Notes under the pieces: generated by a model
What the model saw: the letters and a program-made list of their open reading frames with translations, nothing else
Told to the model about the DNA's origin: nothing
Databases searched by the model: none
Part shown: piece after piece, positions 17,757 to 25,784 of the stretch
How the letters are laid out: each line of letters starts with the position of its first letter
Position numbering within the stretch: the stretch's first letter is position 1
Translations under genes and position numbers: made by a program
Source: DATKDP01 sp035546335
GTDB lineage: Bacteria > Acidobacteriota > Thermoanaerobaculia > Gp7-AA8
Reading direction: 5' to 3'
DNA length: 64,000 nt
Assembly: GCA_035546335.1 (NCBI GenBank)
Contig: DATKDP010000060.1
Coordinates: 7,730 to 71,729 of the forward strand

Positions 17757-19025
17757 TCAGACGACACGGCCCTGGTGGACGACTGCTTTGCCGTTGCGGA
17801 ACACGTCGCGCACGAGATTCACACCGAAGTGATAGACGAGGTGAAAATGACTCGGCGCATCGAGGAGCACCAGATCCGCGACCTTTCCCGGCTCGATCGA
17901 CCCGAGCTCTGCTGCGAGGCCGAGGGAGTGCGCGCCGTTGAGCGTTGCGGCGGTCAACGCTTCCTCGATCGTCAGCTTCATGTTCAGGGTTGCGAGCTGA
18001 ATGACGATCGCCATCGACTCGGTCATCGAAGACCCCGGATTGCAGTCGGTCGACAGCGAGACGATCGCGCCCGAATCGATGAGCCGGCGGCCGGGAGCGT
18101 AGCGTTCCGACATCAGGAAGAAACTGGTGGCCGGCAGGAGATTGGCGACCGTGCCCGACGCGGAGAGCGCCGCAATACCGCCGTCGGAAACATACATGAG
18201 ATGATCGGCGGACGCCGCTCCGATCTCGACTGCGAGCAGGGCTCCTCCGCTGTCGCTCAGCTCATCGGCGTGAATCCGTGGTCTCAGCCCGACATCCCGC
18301 CCCGCGCTGAGAATCGCCCTCCCCTGCTCGATCGAGTACACGCCGCGCTCGACGAAGACATCGCAGTACTTCGCCAGCTTCCGTCGGGAAACTTCCGGCA
18401 GGATGCGCTCCAGGATGAGATCGATGTAGGCGGACTTCCCCTCCTCTCGCGCCTTCGATTCCGGAGGAAAGTCGTGAGCGGCGAGACAGGTCGGCACGAG
18501 CCGCACGCAACTGGCGTCGTTCGCATCGTCGATCGCCGCCAGCTGTTTCATCTCGTCGCCGTAATTCAGGCCGTATCCGCTCTTGGCCTCCGCTGTCGTC
18601 GTACCGTGAAGCGCCATGATCTCCGTCCGGCGCAGAATGTTCGCGACCAGATCGCCTTTCGATGCGGCGCGCGTCGCGTGCACGGTTGCTGCGATGCCCC
18701 CTCCCGAAGCGGCGATGTCTTCGTAGCTCTCCCCCTGAAGACGCCGGTTCAGCTCCGATTCGCGGTATCCGGCAAAAGGAAGATGCGTGTGGGAGTCGAC
18801 GAAGCCCGGAATCGCCGTCGCACCGCGGGCGTCGATCTCCTCGTCGAACGAGCCGTCCTCGCGTGGAAGATCCTTCTCCGGTCCGACATAGTCGAACAGT
18901 CCGTCTCGGATGGTGATCGCAGCCGAGCGGACCACGCGCAGCTCGCGCATCTTGCGGCCGCGCTGCGCGGTGATTCCGCACGGCGTCGCCACCTCGGCGA
19001 GGTTTCGAATCAGAATCGATGACAT
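17757..19025 (-). CDS. hutI: Imidazolonepropionase
   Basis: About 422 residues from ATG 19025 (MSSILIRNL); GTG 19046 gives seven more. This is the metal-dependent hydrolase of histidine catabolism that converts imidazolone-5-propionate to N-formimino-glutamate. It shows the amidohydrolase metal motif VDSHTHLPFAGYRESE, the HutI-specific GGGIAATVHATRAAS, the EAKSGYGL segment and the HADELSDSGG metal ligands. The acidic STDCNPGS near the C-terminus completes the centre. No hutH, hutU or hutG is in the window. It sits 44 bases downstream of divIVA on the same strand. Confidence 0.93.
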   Translation of the reverse strand: MSSILIRNLAEVATPCGITAQRGRKMRELRVVRSAAITIRDGLFDYVGPEKDLPREDGSFDEEIDARGATAIPGFVDSHTHLPFAGYRESELNRRLQGESYEDIAASGGGIAATVHATRAASKGDLVANILRRTEIMALHGTTTAEAKSGYGLNYGDEMKQLAAIDDANDASCVRLVPTCLAAHDFPPESKAREEGKSAYIDLILERILPEVSRRKLAKYCDVFVERGVYSIEQGRAILSAGRDVGLRPRIHADELSDSGGALLAVEIGAASADHLMYVSDGGIAALSASGTVANLLPATSFFLMSERYAPGRRLIDSGAIVSLSTDCNPGSSMTESMAIVIQLATLNMKLTIEEALTAATLNGAHSLGLAAELGSIEPGKVADLVLLDAPSHFHLVYHFGVNLVRDVFRNGKAVVHQGRVV

Positions 19026-19069
19026 CAGGACGGTTGTGTCGCGCACTCCGACGCCGCAGGAAGGCGTCG

Positions 19070-19576
19070 TCAGGCCGATTCGTTGTTTTTGCGGTACATC
19101 TGGGTGATCGGAAGCTCCCCTGCTTCCTGCTCGATGTCGAGCGCCAGCATCTGCTGGAATGTGTCGAGCGTCGCCTGTAGCTTGTTTCTCGCCGCCTTGC
19201 GCTCGAGCTTCAGCTCCTGGATCGTTCGCTGCAGATCCCCCACGCGGCTCATCGCCTGGGATGTGATCCTGTCCGAGAGGAGCTCGGCGTCCTTGACGAT
19301 CAGCTCGGCCTCCTTCCGCGCGTTCGCCTTCACATCCTCGGCGACCTGCTGCGCGGACAGAAGAGTCTGCTTCAGGATTTGTTCGCGCTCTGAATGCTGC
19401 GCGTTCTCGTCGCGGTACATCGCGTTCTCGCGGGCGAGCCTGTCGATCTCCTTGAGCAGCAGCTCGACCTGTTCGGCGACGATGTGCAGGTACGCTCGTA
19501 CTTCGTCGACCGAGAACCCGTTGAGCACCTTCGAGAAACCCTGCTTCTGAATCTCCAGAGGCGTGAGGTTCTGCAT
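19070..19576 (-). CDS. divIVA: DivIVA domain protein
   Basis: 168 residues from ATG 19576, chosen for the strong ribosome site GGAGG just upstream and for the conserved start MQNLTPLEIQKQGFSK. The N-terminal 60 residues form the membrane-binding DivIVA domain (FSVDEVRAYLHIVAEQVE). The remainder is coiled coil with two helical blocks (LARENAMYRDENAQHSEREQ and LQRTIQELKLERKAARNK). It probably marks curved membranes or the septum. Its neighbours YggT and YggS make up the classic ylm-type division cluster, which is known mainly from Gram-positive bacteria and cyanobacteria but also occurs in other phyla. Confidence 0.9.
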   Translation of the reverse strand: MQNLTPLEIQKQGFSKVLNGFSVDEVRAYLHIVAEQVELLLKEIDRLARENAMYRDENAQHSEREQILKQTLLSAQQVAEDVKANARKEAELIVKDAELLSDRITSQAMSRVGDLQRTIQELKLERKAARNKLQATLDTFQQMLALDIEQEAGELPITQMYRKNNESA

Positions 19577-19721
19577 TTCCCCTCCTCCATCACCACATCC
19601 GATTCCATTGTAGTACACCCTCACTCACTCCATATGCTTGCGAGCCCTTCGACCGCGTTGCCGGGCGAACTCTCTGTTTTGCCCTCTCGGTCCAGTTCGT
19701 CGCCCGCGATTCGGGCCAGGA

Positions 19722-19896
19722 CCGAAGTTGTCCGCTTCGGCGCGCGAGGGGTCACGATGTCCTGCAGCGGCTGGCCGAAGCGGACAAACTTCGGCCACAG
19801 GCGGGCGGGCGGGGAGTGGCCGAACTTTGTCGCGGATGCGACGCGAGGGTCAGGCGTTCTTGCGATGATCAGACCCAGCATCCGCGACAAGTTCGG
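19722..19896. repeat. Two nested pairs of inverted repeats between yggT and divIVA
   Basis: Pair one: CCGAAGTTGTCCGCTTCGG at 19722-19740 against GGCCGAAGCGGACAAACTTCGGCC at 19773-19796, inverted copies that differ by one inserted base. Pair two: CCGAACTTTGTCGCGGATGC at 19820-19839 against GCATCCGCGACAAGTTCGG at 19878-19896, again differing by one base. Each pair can form a long hairpin. The wider stretch 19577-20055 holds no convincing gene. Function is unknown; it could be a decayed repeat element or a structured leader before divIVA. Confidence 0.6.
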
Positions 19897-19939
19897 ACGT
19901 GACCGACCGCGCAGACAGGCGAATCTCGCGACGCCCGTT

Positions 19940-19996
19940 CCCCTCTCCCCATCAGCCAACTTACCAGAGGCAGCGGCGTGACCATGGGGAGAGGGT
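19940..19996. repeat. Palindromic repeat, copy 2
   Basis: It has the same arms as the element at 7252-7308 (CCCCTCTCCCCAT and ATGGGGAGAGGG, with GTGACC before the right arm) around a different spacer of about 27 bases. It is followed by GGTGAGGGGAC, which extends a second nested half-palindrome. Two copies 12.7 kb apart, both intergenic, identify a dispersed REP-like sequence. Confidence 0.7.
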
Positions 19997-20055
19997 CAGG
20001 GTGAGGGGACACGTCACATGCTGGCGAGCGCCACAATGCGGCGCCTCGCCTCGGC

Positions 20056-20397
20056 TCACTGGAAGAGCAACGGCGCGAAGGCCATGTTCAGGAATGTGCG
20101 GATGAAGTAGATGGCGAGCAGCAGCAGGAGCGGCGACCAGTCGATCCCGCCGGTCTTCCAGGGCGGAAGAAGCCGGCGAAAGGGGCGGAGCAGCGGGTTG
20201 GTGGCGCGCGTGAAGAAGTCGTTGAGCAGCGCGAGAATGTTGTAGAACGAACGGTACTTCCAGCGGAACGAGGTCTGGGATGCGAAGAAGAGAATCCAGG
20301 AGAGGATCACCCAGACGAGAATGAACCACCAGATGATCTCGAAGATGAAGTTCAGCGTCAGGAGAAGCGTTCGCAGAAAGGCGTTTCCCACAGTCAC
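20056..20397 (-). CDS. yggT: YggT family membrane protein
   Basis: 113 residues from GTG 20397, overlapping the yggS stop by 4 bases (GTGA). Two hydrophobic blocks are present (residues about 10-40 and 85-110), separated by a basic amphipathic segment with FFTRATNPLLRPFRRLLPP, the signature of the YGGT family. Members support septum placement or osmotic tolerance and are regularly encoded next to yggS and divIVA. The exact molecular role is unsettled. Confidence 0.88.
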   Translation of the reverse strand: MTVGNAFLRTLLLTLNFIFEIIWWFILVWVILSWILFFASQTSFRWKYRSFYNILALLNDFFTRATNPLLRPFRRLLPPWKTGGIDWSPLLLLLAIYFIRTFLNMAFAPLLFQ

Positions 20398-21089
20398 TCC
20401 GAGGTGCGCTCGCCGAAGATGGCCCGCCCGATCCTGATCATCGTCGCGCCCTCTTCGATGGCGACTGGAAAATCGTCACTCATCCCCATGGAAAGCTCTC
20501 CCGCCAGCTCGCTCCCGAACGCTCCCGCCATCGAATCTCGAAGGCGGCGAAGGTCTCTGAACCAGGCTCGAGCTCGCTCCGGCGGCGCCATGGGGGGAAT
20601 GCTCATGAGACCGCGCAGAGTAACATGATCGAGGGATTCGAGCGACCGGGCGAGCGCCGGCACCGCATCGGGCGAAACACCGTATTTCTGACTCTCCCCG
20701 CCGAGATTCACCTGGATGAGAACGTCGATCTTTCTTTCCGCGAGCGCGCACTCCCGATCGACCTTCAGCGCCAGCGGAAGTGAATCGATGCTCTGGATCA
20801 CGTCGAAGATCCGGACGGCCTCCTTCACCTTGTTCGACTGCAGATGGCCGATCATGTGCCATCGCGCCCGCCCGGTCACCCGGTCGATCTTCTCGCGAGC
20901 TTCCTGGACCCGATTCTCGCCGACATCGGTGATTCCGGCGCGAATCGCCTCGTCGACGGCTGCGGCGGGGAATGTCTTCGCCACGGCGATGAGACGAACC
21001 TCATCGCGAGAACGGCCGCTTCGAGAACAGGCGGCGGCGATCTCCTCCTCGATGCGTGCGAGATTCGCGGGAACGACCTCACCGAACAT
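20394..21089 (-). CDS. yggS: YggS family PLP homeostasis protein
   Basis: 231 residues. A single-domain alanine-racemase-like TIM barrel that binds PLP on the lysine in LIAVAKTFP (residue about 38) and helps balance vitamin B6 pools and amino acid metabolism. Other conserved segments are GENRVQEAREK, WHMIGHLQSNK, the GLMSIPP loop and MGMSDDFPVAIEEGATMIRIGRAIFG, which grips the phosphate. The start overlaps the RNase HI stop by 11 bases, so the run from the zinc-ribbon gene to yggT is one operon. Confidence 0.93.
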   Translation of the reverse strand: MFGEVVPANLARIEEEIAAACSRSGRSRDEVRLIAVAKTFPAAAVDEAIRAGITDVGENRVQEAREKIDRVTGRARWHMIGHLQSNKVKEAVRIFDVIQSIDSLPLALKVDRECALAERKIDVLIQVNLGGESQKYGVSPDAVPALARSLESLDHVTLRGLMSIPPMAPPERARAWFRDLRRLRDSMAGAFGSELAGELSMGMSDDFPVAIEEGATMIRIGRAIFGERTSE

Positions 21090-21510
21090 CCTGCCTTCTC
21101 TCCACGTGCTTTCCTTCGGCTCGATCGACGGCGAGATTGGCGAGTCGATCGGCGTCTTTGTTTCCCGCCCGGAGCGTGTGCCGGATCGAAAACCCCGAGA
21201 ACCGGCGCGCGAGACCGACTGCCCGTTGGAAAAGCGGAAGCAGGTTCGGGTGCTTGACGCGATAGATTCCGAGCATCTGATTGACCAGAAGGAGCGAGTC
21301 CGAGATCACCTCGAGCTCGCTGGCCCCTTCGGCGAGAGCGAGCTCCATCGCCTCGAGCAGCCCCGCGTATTCGGCGACGTTGTTGGTGGTCACGCCGAGA
21401 TAGCCGAACGCTTCGATGATCTCCCCCCCGTCCGTCGTGAGATGGACTCCGTAACCTGCCGGTCCGGGATTTCCGCGCGACGCTCCGTCGACGAATGCGG
21501 TGACCTTCAG
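21079..21510 (-). CDS. RNase HI family protein (non-canonical start)
   Basis: About 143 residues. Acidic catalytic residues of the RNase H fold are visible: Asp in AFVDGASRGNPGPAGYG, Glu in NNVAEYAGLLEAMELA, Asp in LEVISDSLLLVNQ and Asp in RAGNKDADRLANLAVD. This is the RnhA-like / reverse-transcriptase-like group that cuts RNA in RNA-DNA hybrids. No ATG or GTG precedes the domain in frame. The choices are CTG at 21510 (after GGAGAG, 9 bases upstream) or TTG at 21546 inside the upstream gene. The coding region overlaps the zinc-ribbon gene by at least 4 bases, so translation is probably coupled. Confidence 0.85.
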   Translation of the reverse strand: MKVTAFVDGASRGNPGPAGYGVHLTTDGGEIIEAFGYLGVTTNNVAEYAGLLEAMELALAEGASELEVISDSLLLVNQMLGIYRVKHPNLLPLFQRAVGLARRFSGFSIRHTLRAGNKDADRLANLAVDRAEGKHVERRQDVR

Positions 21511-22217
21511 GACGCGTGGCTCTCCAGGTACGAGAATCGCCGGCAACCCTCGCAGAAGATCAGTTCTCCACGCTTCAACTGCTGCGCCGCCTGCGGGCGG
21601 ACGCGAACGCGGCACGCGCTGCAGGCGCCGTCGATGACTGGCGCCACGGCGACTCCCTGACGCTGCTTGAGGATGCGGTGGAACTCGGCTTTGTAGCGGT
21701 CGGGGATTCCCGATTCGATCTCCACGATCCGTTTGCGAATCGATTTGATTTCTCCTCGCAGATCTCCGAGCGATGCCTGCCACTTCGCATGCTCCTCGTC
21801 GTAGCGCGCTTTCAGCCCGTCGTGTCCCGCCTGGCGCTCGTCGATCTCCGACTGGATCTGCTCGATCTCCGTCATCCGGGCCAGAAGGCTCTCTTCGAGG
21901 TCCTTGACGCCCTTCCGCGTGCCGTCGATCTCCTTCCAGGCGGCGGCATACTGCTGCTGGTTCTTCACCTGCATTAACTGACCCTGATACTTCTTGAGCA
22001 GCTCCTGCTGGTCCTGAAGCTCTCCCTCGATGCGCCGGCGCTCCTTCGCACCGACCTCGAGCCTCTCGCGAAGCGCCTGCATTTCGCGATCCATCCGTTC
22101 CCACTCATCGTGGACCTCGGCGAAATCCTCTGGTCTGGTGTCGAGGTTCTTCTCCTTCTCCGTCAGTTCCGTGATGGCTGTCTGCAACTGCCACAGCCGC
22201 TCGACTACGTCCTTCAA
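21507..22217 (-). CDS. Zinc-ribbon coiled-coil protein (COG1579 / DUF164 type)
   Basis: 236 residues from TTG 22217, supported by GGGAGG five bases upstream. Residues about 5-170 are a long antiparallel coiled coil, and the C-terminus is a C4 zinc ribbon: CSACRVRVRP then IFCEGCRRF. Related proteins bind nucleic acids or act as tethers, as in the Helicobacter and Chlamydia homologues. It heads the rnhA-yggS-yggT chain. The first gene after the tRNA terminator, it needs its own promoter or read-through. Confidence 0.85.
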   Translation of the reverse strand: MKDVVERLWQLQTAITELTEKEKNLDTRPEDFAEVHDEWERMDREMQALRERLEVGAKERRRIEGELQDQQELLKKYQGQLMQVKNQQQYAAAWKEIDGTRKGVKDLEESLLARMTEIEQIQSEIDERQAGHDGLKARYDEEHAKWQASLGDLRGEIKSIRKRIVEIESGIPDRYKAEFHRILKQRQGVAVAPVIDGACSACRVRVRPQAAQQLKRGELIFCEGCRRFSYLESHAS

Positions 22218-22234
22218 CGAGACCTCCCGAAAAG

Positions 22235-22263
22235 CAAAAAGGGCGTTCCCTCATGGAACGCCC
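22235..22263 (-). terminator. Rho-independent terminator after the tRNA gene
   Basis: A perfect 9-base stem GGGCGTTCC / GGAACGCCC (22241-22249 and 22255-22263) with a 5-base loop is followed, on the minus strand, by a T run (complement of AAAAA at 22236-22240). It lies between the tRNA and the zinc-ribbon gene and would end the tRNA transcript. Confidence 0.85.
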
Positions 22264-22357
22264 GTCGTAGCAGCATGTGCCGGCTCCCGCACTTGCCCGG
22301 TCGGGAAGCGAGAACGCCGGCTGACAAATCCAAAGAATCGAGATTTTCCATCGTGTC

Positions 22358-22433
22358 TGGTGGGTCCACCAGGATTCGAACCTGGGACCTGCCGGTTATG
22401 AGCCGGTAGCTCTGACCGCTGAGCTATGGACCC
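22358..22433 (-). tRNA. tRNA-Met (anticodon CAT), CCA encoded
   Basis: A 76-base cloverleaf on the minus strand. The acceptor arm is GGGTCCA paired with TGGACCC and discriminator A. The D arm is AGCTC...GAGCT. The anticodon stem is ACCGG/CCGGC around the loop CTCATAA, giving CAT. The T arm is CCAGG TTCGAAT CCTGG. The 3' CCA is encoded (22358-22360). The paired first base (G1-C72) argues against initiator tRNA. Elongator Met is favoured over lysidine-modified Ile2, but the latter cannot be excluded. Confidence 0.88.
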
Positions 22434-22442
22434 GAGCGCGCG

Positions 22443-22448
22443 ATTCTA
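22443..22448 (-). promoter_or_regulatory. Possible -10 box of the tRNA promoter
   Basis: On the minus strand TAGAAT lies 10 bases before the mature tRNA 5' end, in the position of a sigma-70-type -10 element preceded by TGC (extended -10-like). No clear -35 box is seen 17 bases upstream. Confidence 0.4.
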
Positions 22449-22597
22449 GCACATCGATTTCACCCTCAGGAGCCGATGTGGTCATCGCGATATTCAGCCG
22501 CTGCCTGCGGTTGAGCGTGCACCGCTCGCTGAGCCATCGCACGCCGCTCCGGACGGCGTAGGCCGTCCGGTCAGTCCGACATCCGGCTCGTCGCTGC

Positions 22598-23755
22598 CTA
22601 CTTCACCTCGACGATGTCGCCGACCTGCATCGAGTACCGCATGCGCACGATCTTCGCCGTTGCCGTATGCCCCTCTGCGGTCAGAACGCCGATCTCTCCG
22701 AGCACCTGAGGCGGATTTCGAGGATTCCTGCTCTCGCGGAAAACGGTCAGGAAATCGCCCGGCTGGACGAAGTCGTTTCTGCCGAGATTGATTTGGACGA
22801 GCGATCCTTCGCCGAGGGCGAATCGGAAGTCCTTCGCATTGACGATGTGGCCGCGCGCCTTTCCGTTCGGGGGAGTGCAGACGTCGGCCATTGCCGTCAG
22901 GCGCGAGATGGGGATCGGAATCTGAACGAACGGCTTCAATGCGTCACCGACGAGGATGTCCGAGCACGCCTGCGTGATCACGCCGGTCGCACCGTCGGGG
23001 GTGGCGCACAGGATTCTGACCTGGCCTCGATACTCGTAGTGTCTCCCGATGGTCTCCCCGGTTCGTGGATGTGTCACCAGCGGGCCGCGCTTGACGACCA
23101 GGTACGTGTCACCGGCGATCAGGCCGGTCACCGTTCCACCGTCGATGAAGATGATGTCATCCGTCGAACCGCCGGTGTCCTGAGTCGTCGCCAACGGCGA
23201 GTACCTAGTCTCCACGTCTTCGAACGAAGCCACCCGATTCATGAACGGCTCGTCGGGATGGCCGAGATATCCGTAACAATAAATATCGGCGAGATTGCCG
23301 AGTGCGATCGGTGTTCCCCCCGGCGTGAGCTGCGCCGTCATGCCCGGCGGCTCGTCGAGAATGCCCGATTCGAACGGCTCGCTTCCGCCGCCGATCGTCG
23401 TTTCCGTCGTCATCACCTCGCCCCGCATCGCCTCGCCTTCGATCAGCAGAGGGTCGCCAGGATAGATCCAGTGGGCATCCGTGATGTAGGTATTCGCCTC
23501 CCACAACTGCGGCCAGAGGTAGGCGTTCCCATAGTATTCCGCCGCCAGATCCCAGAGCGTATCGCCCGGCACGATGATGTGAACCCTGCTGCCGGGTGGA
23601 AACGTGGCGGGATCGGGGGGATAGTACGGCGTCCAGTGATCCCCCACTCGATGGAGATTCGAGGGAGGCCGGGAGCTCGACGCCGCGACTCCGGCAACAG
23701 GAAATGACAGCAGAACGAGGAGGATGGGAACCACCACACGACGCGCACCGACCAT
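22598..23755 (-). CDS. Secreted LysM-domain protein
   Basis: 385 residues from ATG 23755 (MVGARRVVVP), after GAGAGGA. The signal peptide runs to about residue 25 (VAGVAASSS). A LysM domain at about 55-110 is marked by VHIIVPGDTLWDLAAEYYGNAYLW and the closing IYPGDPLLIEG; it binds peptidoglycan or chitin-like glycans. The rest is beta-rich with a repeated pattern of GDTYLVVK and GDFLTVFRE, resembling the SLH/LysM two-part proteins of diderms. It precedes nothing obvious in an operon. A structural or envelope-anchoring role is inferred. Confidence 0.85.
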   Translation of the reverse strand: MVGARRVVVPILLVLLSFPVAGVAASSSRPPSNLHRVGDHWTPYYPPDPATFPPGSRVHIIVPGDTLWDLAAEYYGNAYLWPQLWEANTYITDAHWIYPGDPLLIEGEAMRGEVMTTETTIGGGSEPFESGILDEPPGMTAQLTPGGTPIALGNLADIYCYGYLGHPDEPFMNRVASFEDVETRYSPLATTQDTGGSTDDIIFIDGGTVTGLIAGDTYLVVKRGPLVTHPRTGETIGRHYEYRGQVRILCATPDGATGVITQACSDILVGDALKPFVQIPIPISRLTAMADVCTPPNGKARGHIVNAKDFRFALGEGSLVQINLGRNDFVQPGDFLTVFRESRNPRNPPQVLGEIGVLTAEGHTATAKIVRMRYSMQVGDIVEVK

Positions 23756-24158
23756 TGTTCCTCTCCTTGTCGGCTCGCCGATGGCGAGCCTGAGGGTCAC
23801 AGCCAAAGATCCGTTCCTGGGGGCTTTCAGCCCAGCCGCAGCTGGACCTTTGCCCTAAATAGTAGCAAAGATTGGAGGAAATCAATAACCGGCCCTAGTC
23901 TCGACCGGGACGGGCGAGCTTCCGCCGCAATGCAGTGCGATGTCTGTCCTTCGATTTCTGTTGCCGGGGCCAGTCCCGGCGACTCTGGTCATCCCGAGCT
24001 CGGAAACGGCGCGGCGCGCCGCTAAAGAGGGAATGACACCGCAAACCTTGCCGTCATCAGGAGCGAGCGGTTGGGTGGGCGTGAGTTGCCGATCGCAGAT
24101 CCTTCGCTCGCTCAGGATGACGGGGAGCAGCCGGACCGGCGATGTTCCGGGGAAACGG
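23756..24158. other. Intergenic stretch with a stem-loop repeat
   Basis: No supported gene. From 24051 to 24123 there is an imperfect inverted repeat: CCGTCATCAGGAGCGAGCGG against CCTTCGCTCGCTCAGGATGA (followed by CGG). The right arm belongs to a very common dispersed palindromic family seen in many genomes. A shorter hairpin (GGGCTTTCAGCCC) lies near 23820 in the leader of the LysM gene. Confidence 0.55.
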
Positions 24159-25040
24159 CTATCTCGCCGCGAGAGGCCCGCGATCCAGAGGTGATCGCCC
24201 GTATTGCGCGAGATTCGTCGAGTTCTTCTCGTAATTGCTGAGAACTTTCTTCAGATACGTTCTCGTCTCTCGGTATGGGGGGACGCCGCCGTACTTCCGG
24301 ACGTTGCCTTCCCCGGCGTTGTAGGCGGCAATCATCTTGTTCAGGTCACCGTCGAAACGCTCCTCGAGATATTTCAGATACTTCACGCCGGCATCGACGT
24401 TCTGATCGGGATCGTACAGATTGCGCGCTCCCATCCAGCGACCCGTCCGCGGCATGAGCTGCATCAGACCCTGCGCCCCCTTGTGAGACCGCGCCCGCTG
24501 CTTGAACCGCGACTCCGCTTCCATCACCGACGCCACCAGCACGGGATCGACATCGTATTTGGATGCCTTTTCATGGATCAGATCCCCGAAGGGGATCGTG
24601 GAGCTGAAGAACTCCCTCCGGATCGAATCGTTGATCAACGTCAGCTCGCGCGCGAGCGTCTGAGGCGTGTACCCTCTTGCGAGCAGTTCGTGGTCGAACA
24701 GCGTCACCTTCTGCGCGACCATCCGATCGGGCAGAACACGAGCGAGCTTGTAGAGAGAGTTGCCCGCGAACGAGCTTTGCACGCTCGCCACGACCGTTTC
24801 GCCCTGGGTTCCCTGACGCACGACCTGGACCCGATCGAGGTCCTTCTGAACGAGGAATCGCATCCCTTCGAATGCCTGGGAAACGCCGCCGATCGAGAGC
24901 GCCATGCTGAAGAGCAGCATGACGGCGCGCTTCGGCTTCACTCGAGGATCATTCCACCACCGCCGGGTGCGACCGAGGGCATTTTCGAATCGGATCGCCA
25001 TGCTTCGGACCCGTTGGAGCAGTCTTCGGTGCATCCTCAA
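24159..25040 (-). CDS. Membrane-anchored lytic transglycosylase (SLT family)
   Basis: 293 residues; start at ATG 25040 or two codons later. One membrane segment at about residues 36-55 (AVMLLFSMALSIGGVSQAF) anchors a periplasmic part. The SLT domain is at about 150-270: the catalytic Glu in VASVMEAESRFKQRARS, then KGAQGLMQLMPRTGRW and the AAYNAGEGNVRKYGG motif. It cleaves the MurNAc-GlcNAc bond of peptidoglycan to give anhydro-muropeptides. The domain before SLT (60-150) is not recognised. Confidence 0.88.
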   Translation of the reverse strand: MRMHRRLLQRVRSMAIRFENALGRTRRWWNDPRVKPKRAVMLLFSMALSIGGVSQAFEGMRFLVQKDLDRVQVVRQGTQGETVVASVQSSFAGNSLYKLARVLPDRMVAQKVTLFDHELLARGYTPQTLARELTLINDSIRREFFSSTIPFGDLIHEKASKYDVDPVLVASVMEAESRFKQRARSHKGAQGLMQLMPRTGRWMGARNLYDPDQNVDAGVKYLKYLEERFDGDLNKMIAAYNAGEGNVRKYGGVPPYRETRTYLKKVLSNYEKNSTNLAQYGRSPLDRGPLAAR

Positions 25041-25184
25041 GAACCTCCTCGATCACGCCGATCCGTCAAGGCACATCATAGTTATTGCGAGATTTATTGT
25101 GTGCGTTATTTGACCGAAGCTCAAGAACGGGGGGTCGCCTTCGTTTATTGCGCACGCGGGGTGGCCAGGCGGGGCTACAACGGG

Positions 25185-25784
25185 CTAAGTTATTTGTTTA
25201 GAGTCACTTTCGGAAAACACTAGCGCCGGGAACTTTTCGATCCGGCACCCGCGATTCCTCCACCGGTCCGCCGGAAGTCCGGCCTTCAGGCAGGCGTGGC
25301 TGAGAAACGTGTCGCGATCCCACGCAAGCTCGGTCGCCACCTGCGGCAGCAGGAGCCCGGCGCGCTCTCCGTCCCGAACGATCAACCCATCCCTTCCGAT
25401 CACCAGAGCCTCGAGGTCGTCGAGCTGCTCGATCGGCCCCAGCACCGAGATCTCGAGGACCGTCTGCGGCAGCTCGGCCCTGGTCAGCGGTGGGAAACGG
25501 GGATCGCGAAACGCGGCACTCACCGCATTCTCAGCGACCGTCTCGTAGAGAGGAGTGTCGGGCACGATCGTTCCGATACAGCCGCGCAGGGACTCGTCGA
25601 TCCGAACGGTGACGAACGCACCCCAGGGGCGCAGGAGACTCTCCGGGATCCCGGCTGGATCGAAGATCAGGTCTCGGCCGTCGAGCCGATACTCGATCGA
25701 TCGACGGGCAAAGGAGAGCAGCAGGCGCTTCTCGTGATCCGAAAGAGCCGAATGATCCCCGATCAAACCGTGCCGTTCAACCAT
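25185..25784 (-). CDS. amrA: AmmeMemoRadiSam system protein A (AMMECR1 domain)
   Basis: 199 residues from ATG 25784, which overlaps the LAB_N stop by 8 bases; GAGG lies just upstream. The AMMECR1 fold shows AFVTVRIDESLRGCIGT with the conserved RGCIG, FRDPRFPPLTRAEL, LEISVLGP and the WDRDTFLSHACLKAGLP segment. In many bacteria it goes with a MEMO-like protein and a radical-SAM enzyme, and a tRNA or RNA-base modification role has been suggested. Neither partner is in this window. It is the last gene of the operon that begins with the Ser/Thr kinase. Confidence 0.9.
   Translation of the reverse strand: MVERHGLIGDHSALSDHEKRLLLSFARRSIEYRLDGRDLIFDPAGIPESLLRPWGAFVTVRIDESLRGCIGTIVPDTPLYETVAENAVSAAFRDPRFPPLTRAELPQTVLEISVLGPIEQLDDLEALVIGRDGLIVRDGERAGLLLPQVATELAWDRDTFLSHACLKAGLPADRWRNRGCRIEKFPALVFSESDSKQIT

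Noticed and set aside
17628..19022. A 464-codon plus-strand frame at hutI
   Set aside because: Mirror of hutI, which has the full set of metal ligands.
22235..22263. Considered as a riboswitch or leader for the zinc-ribbon gene
   Set aside because: The hairpin plus T run reads as a simple terminator for the tRNA on the same strand; no further conserved structure was seen.
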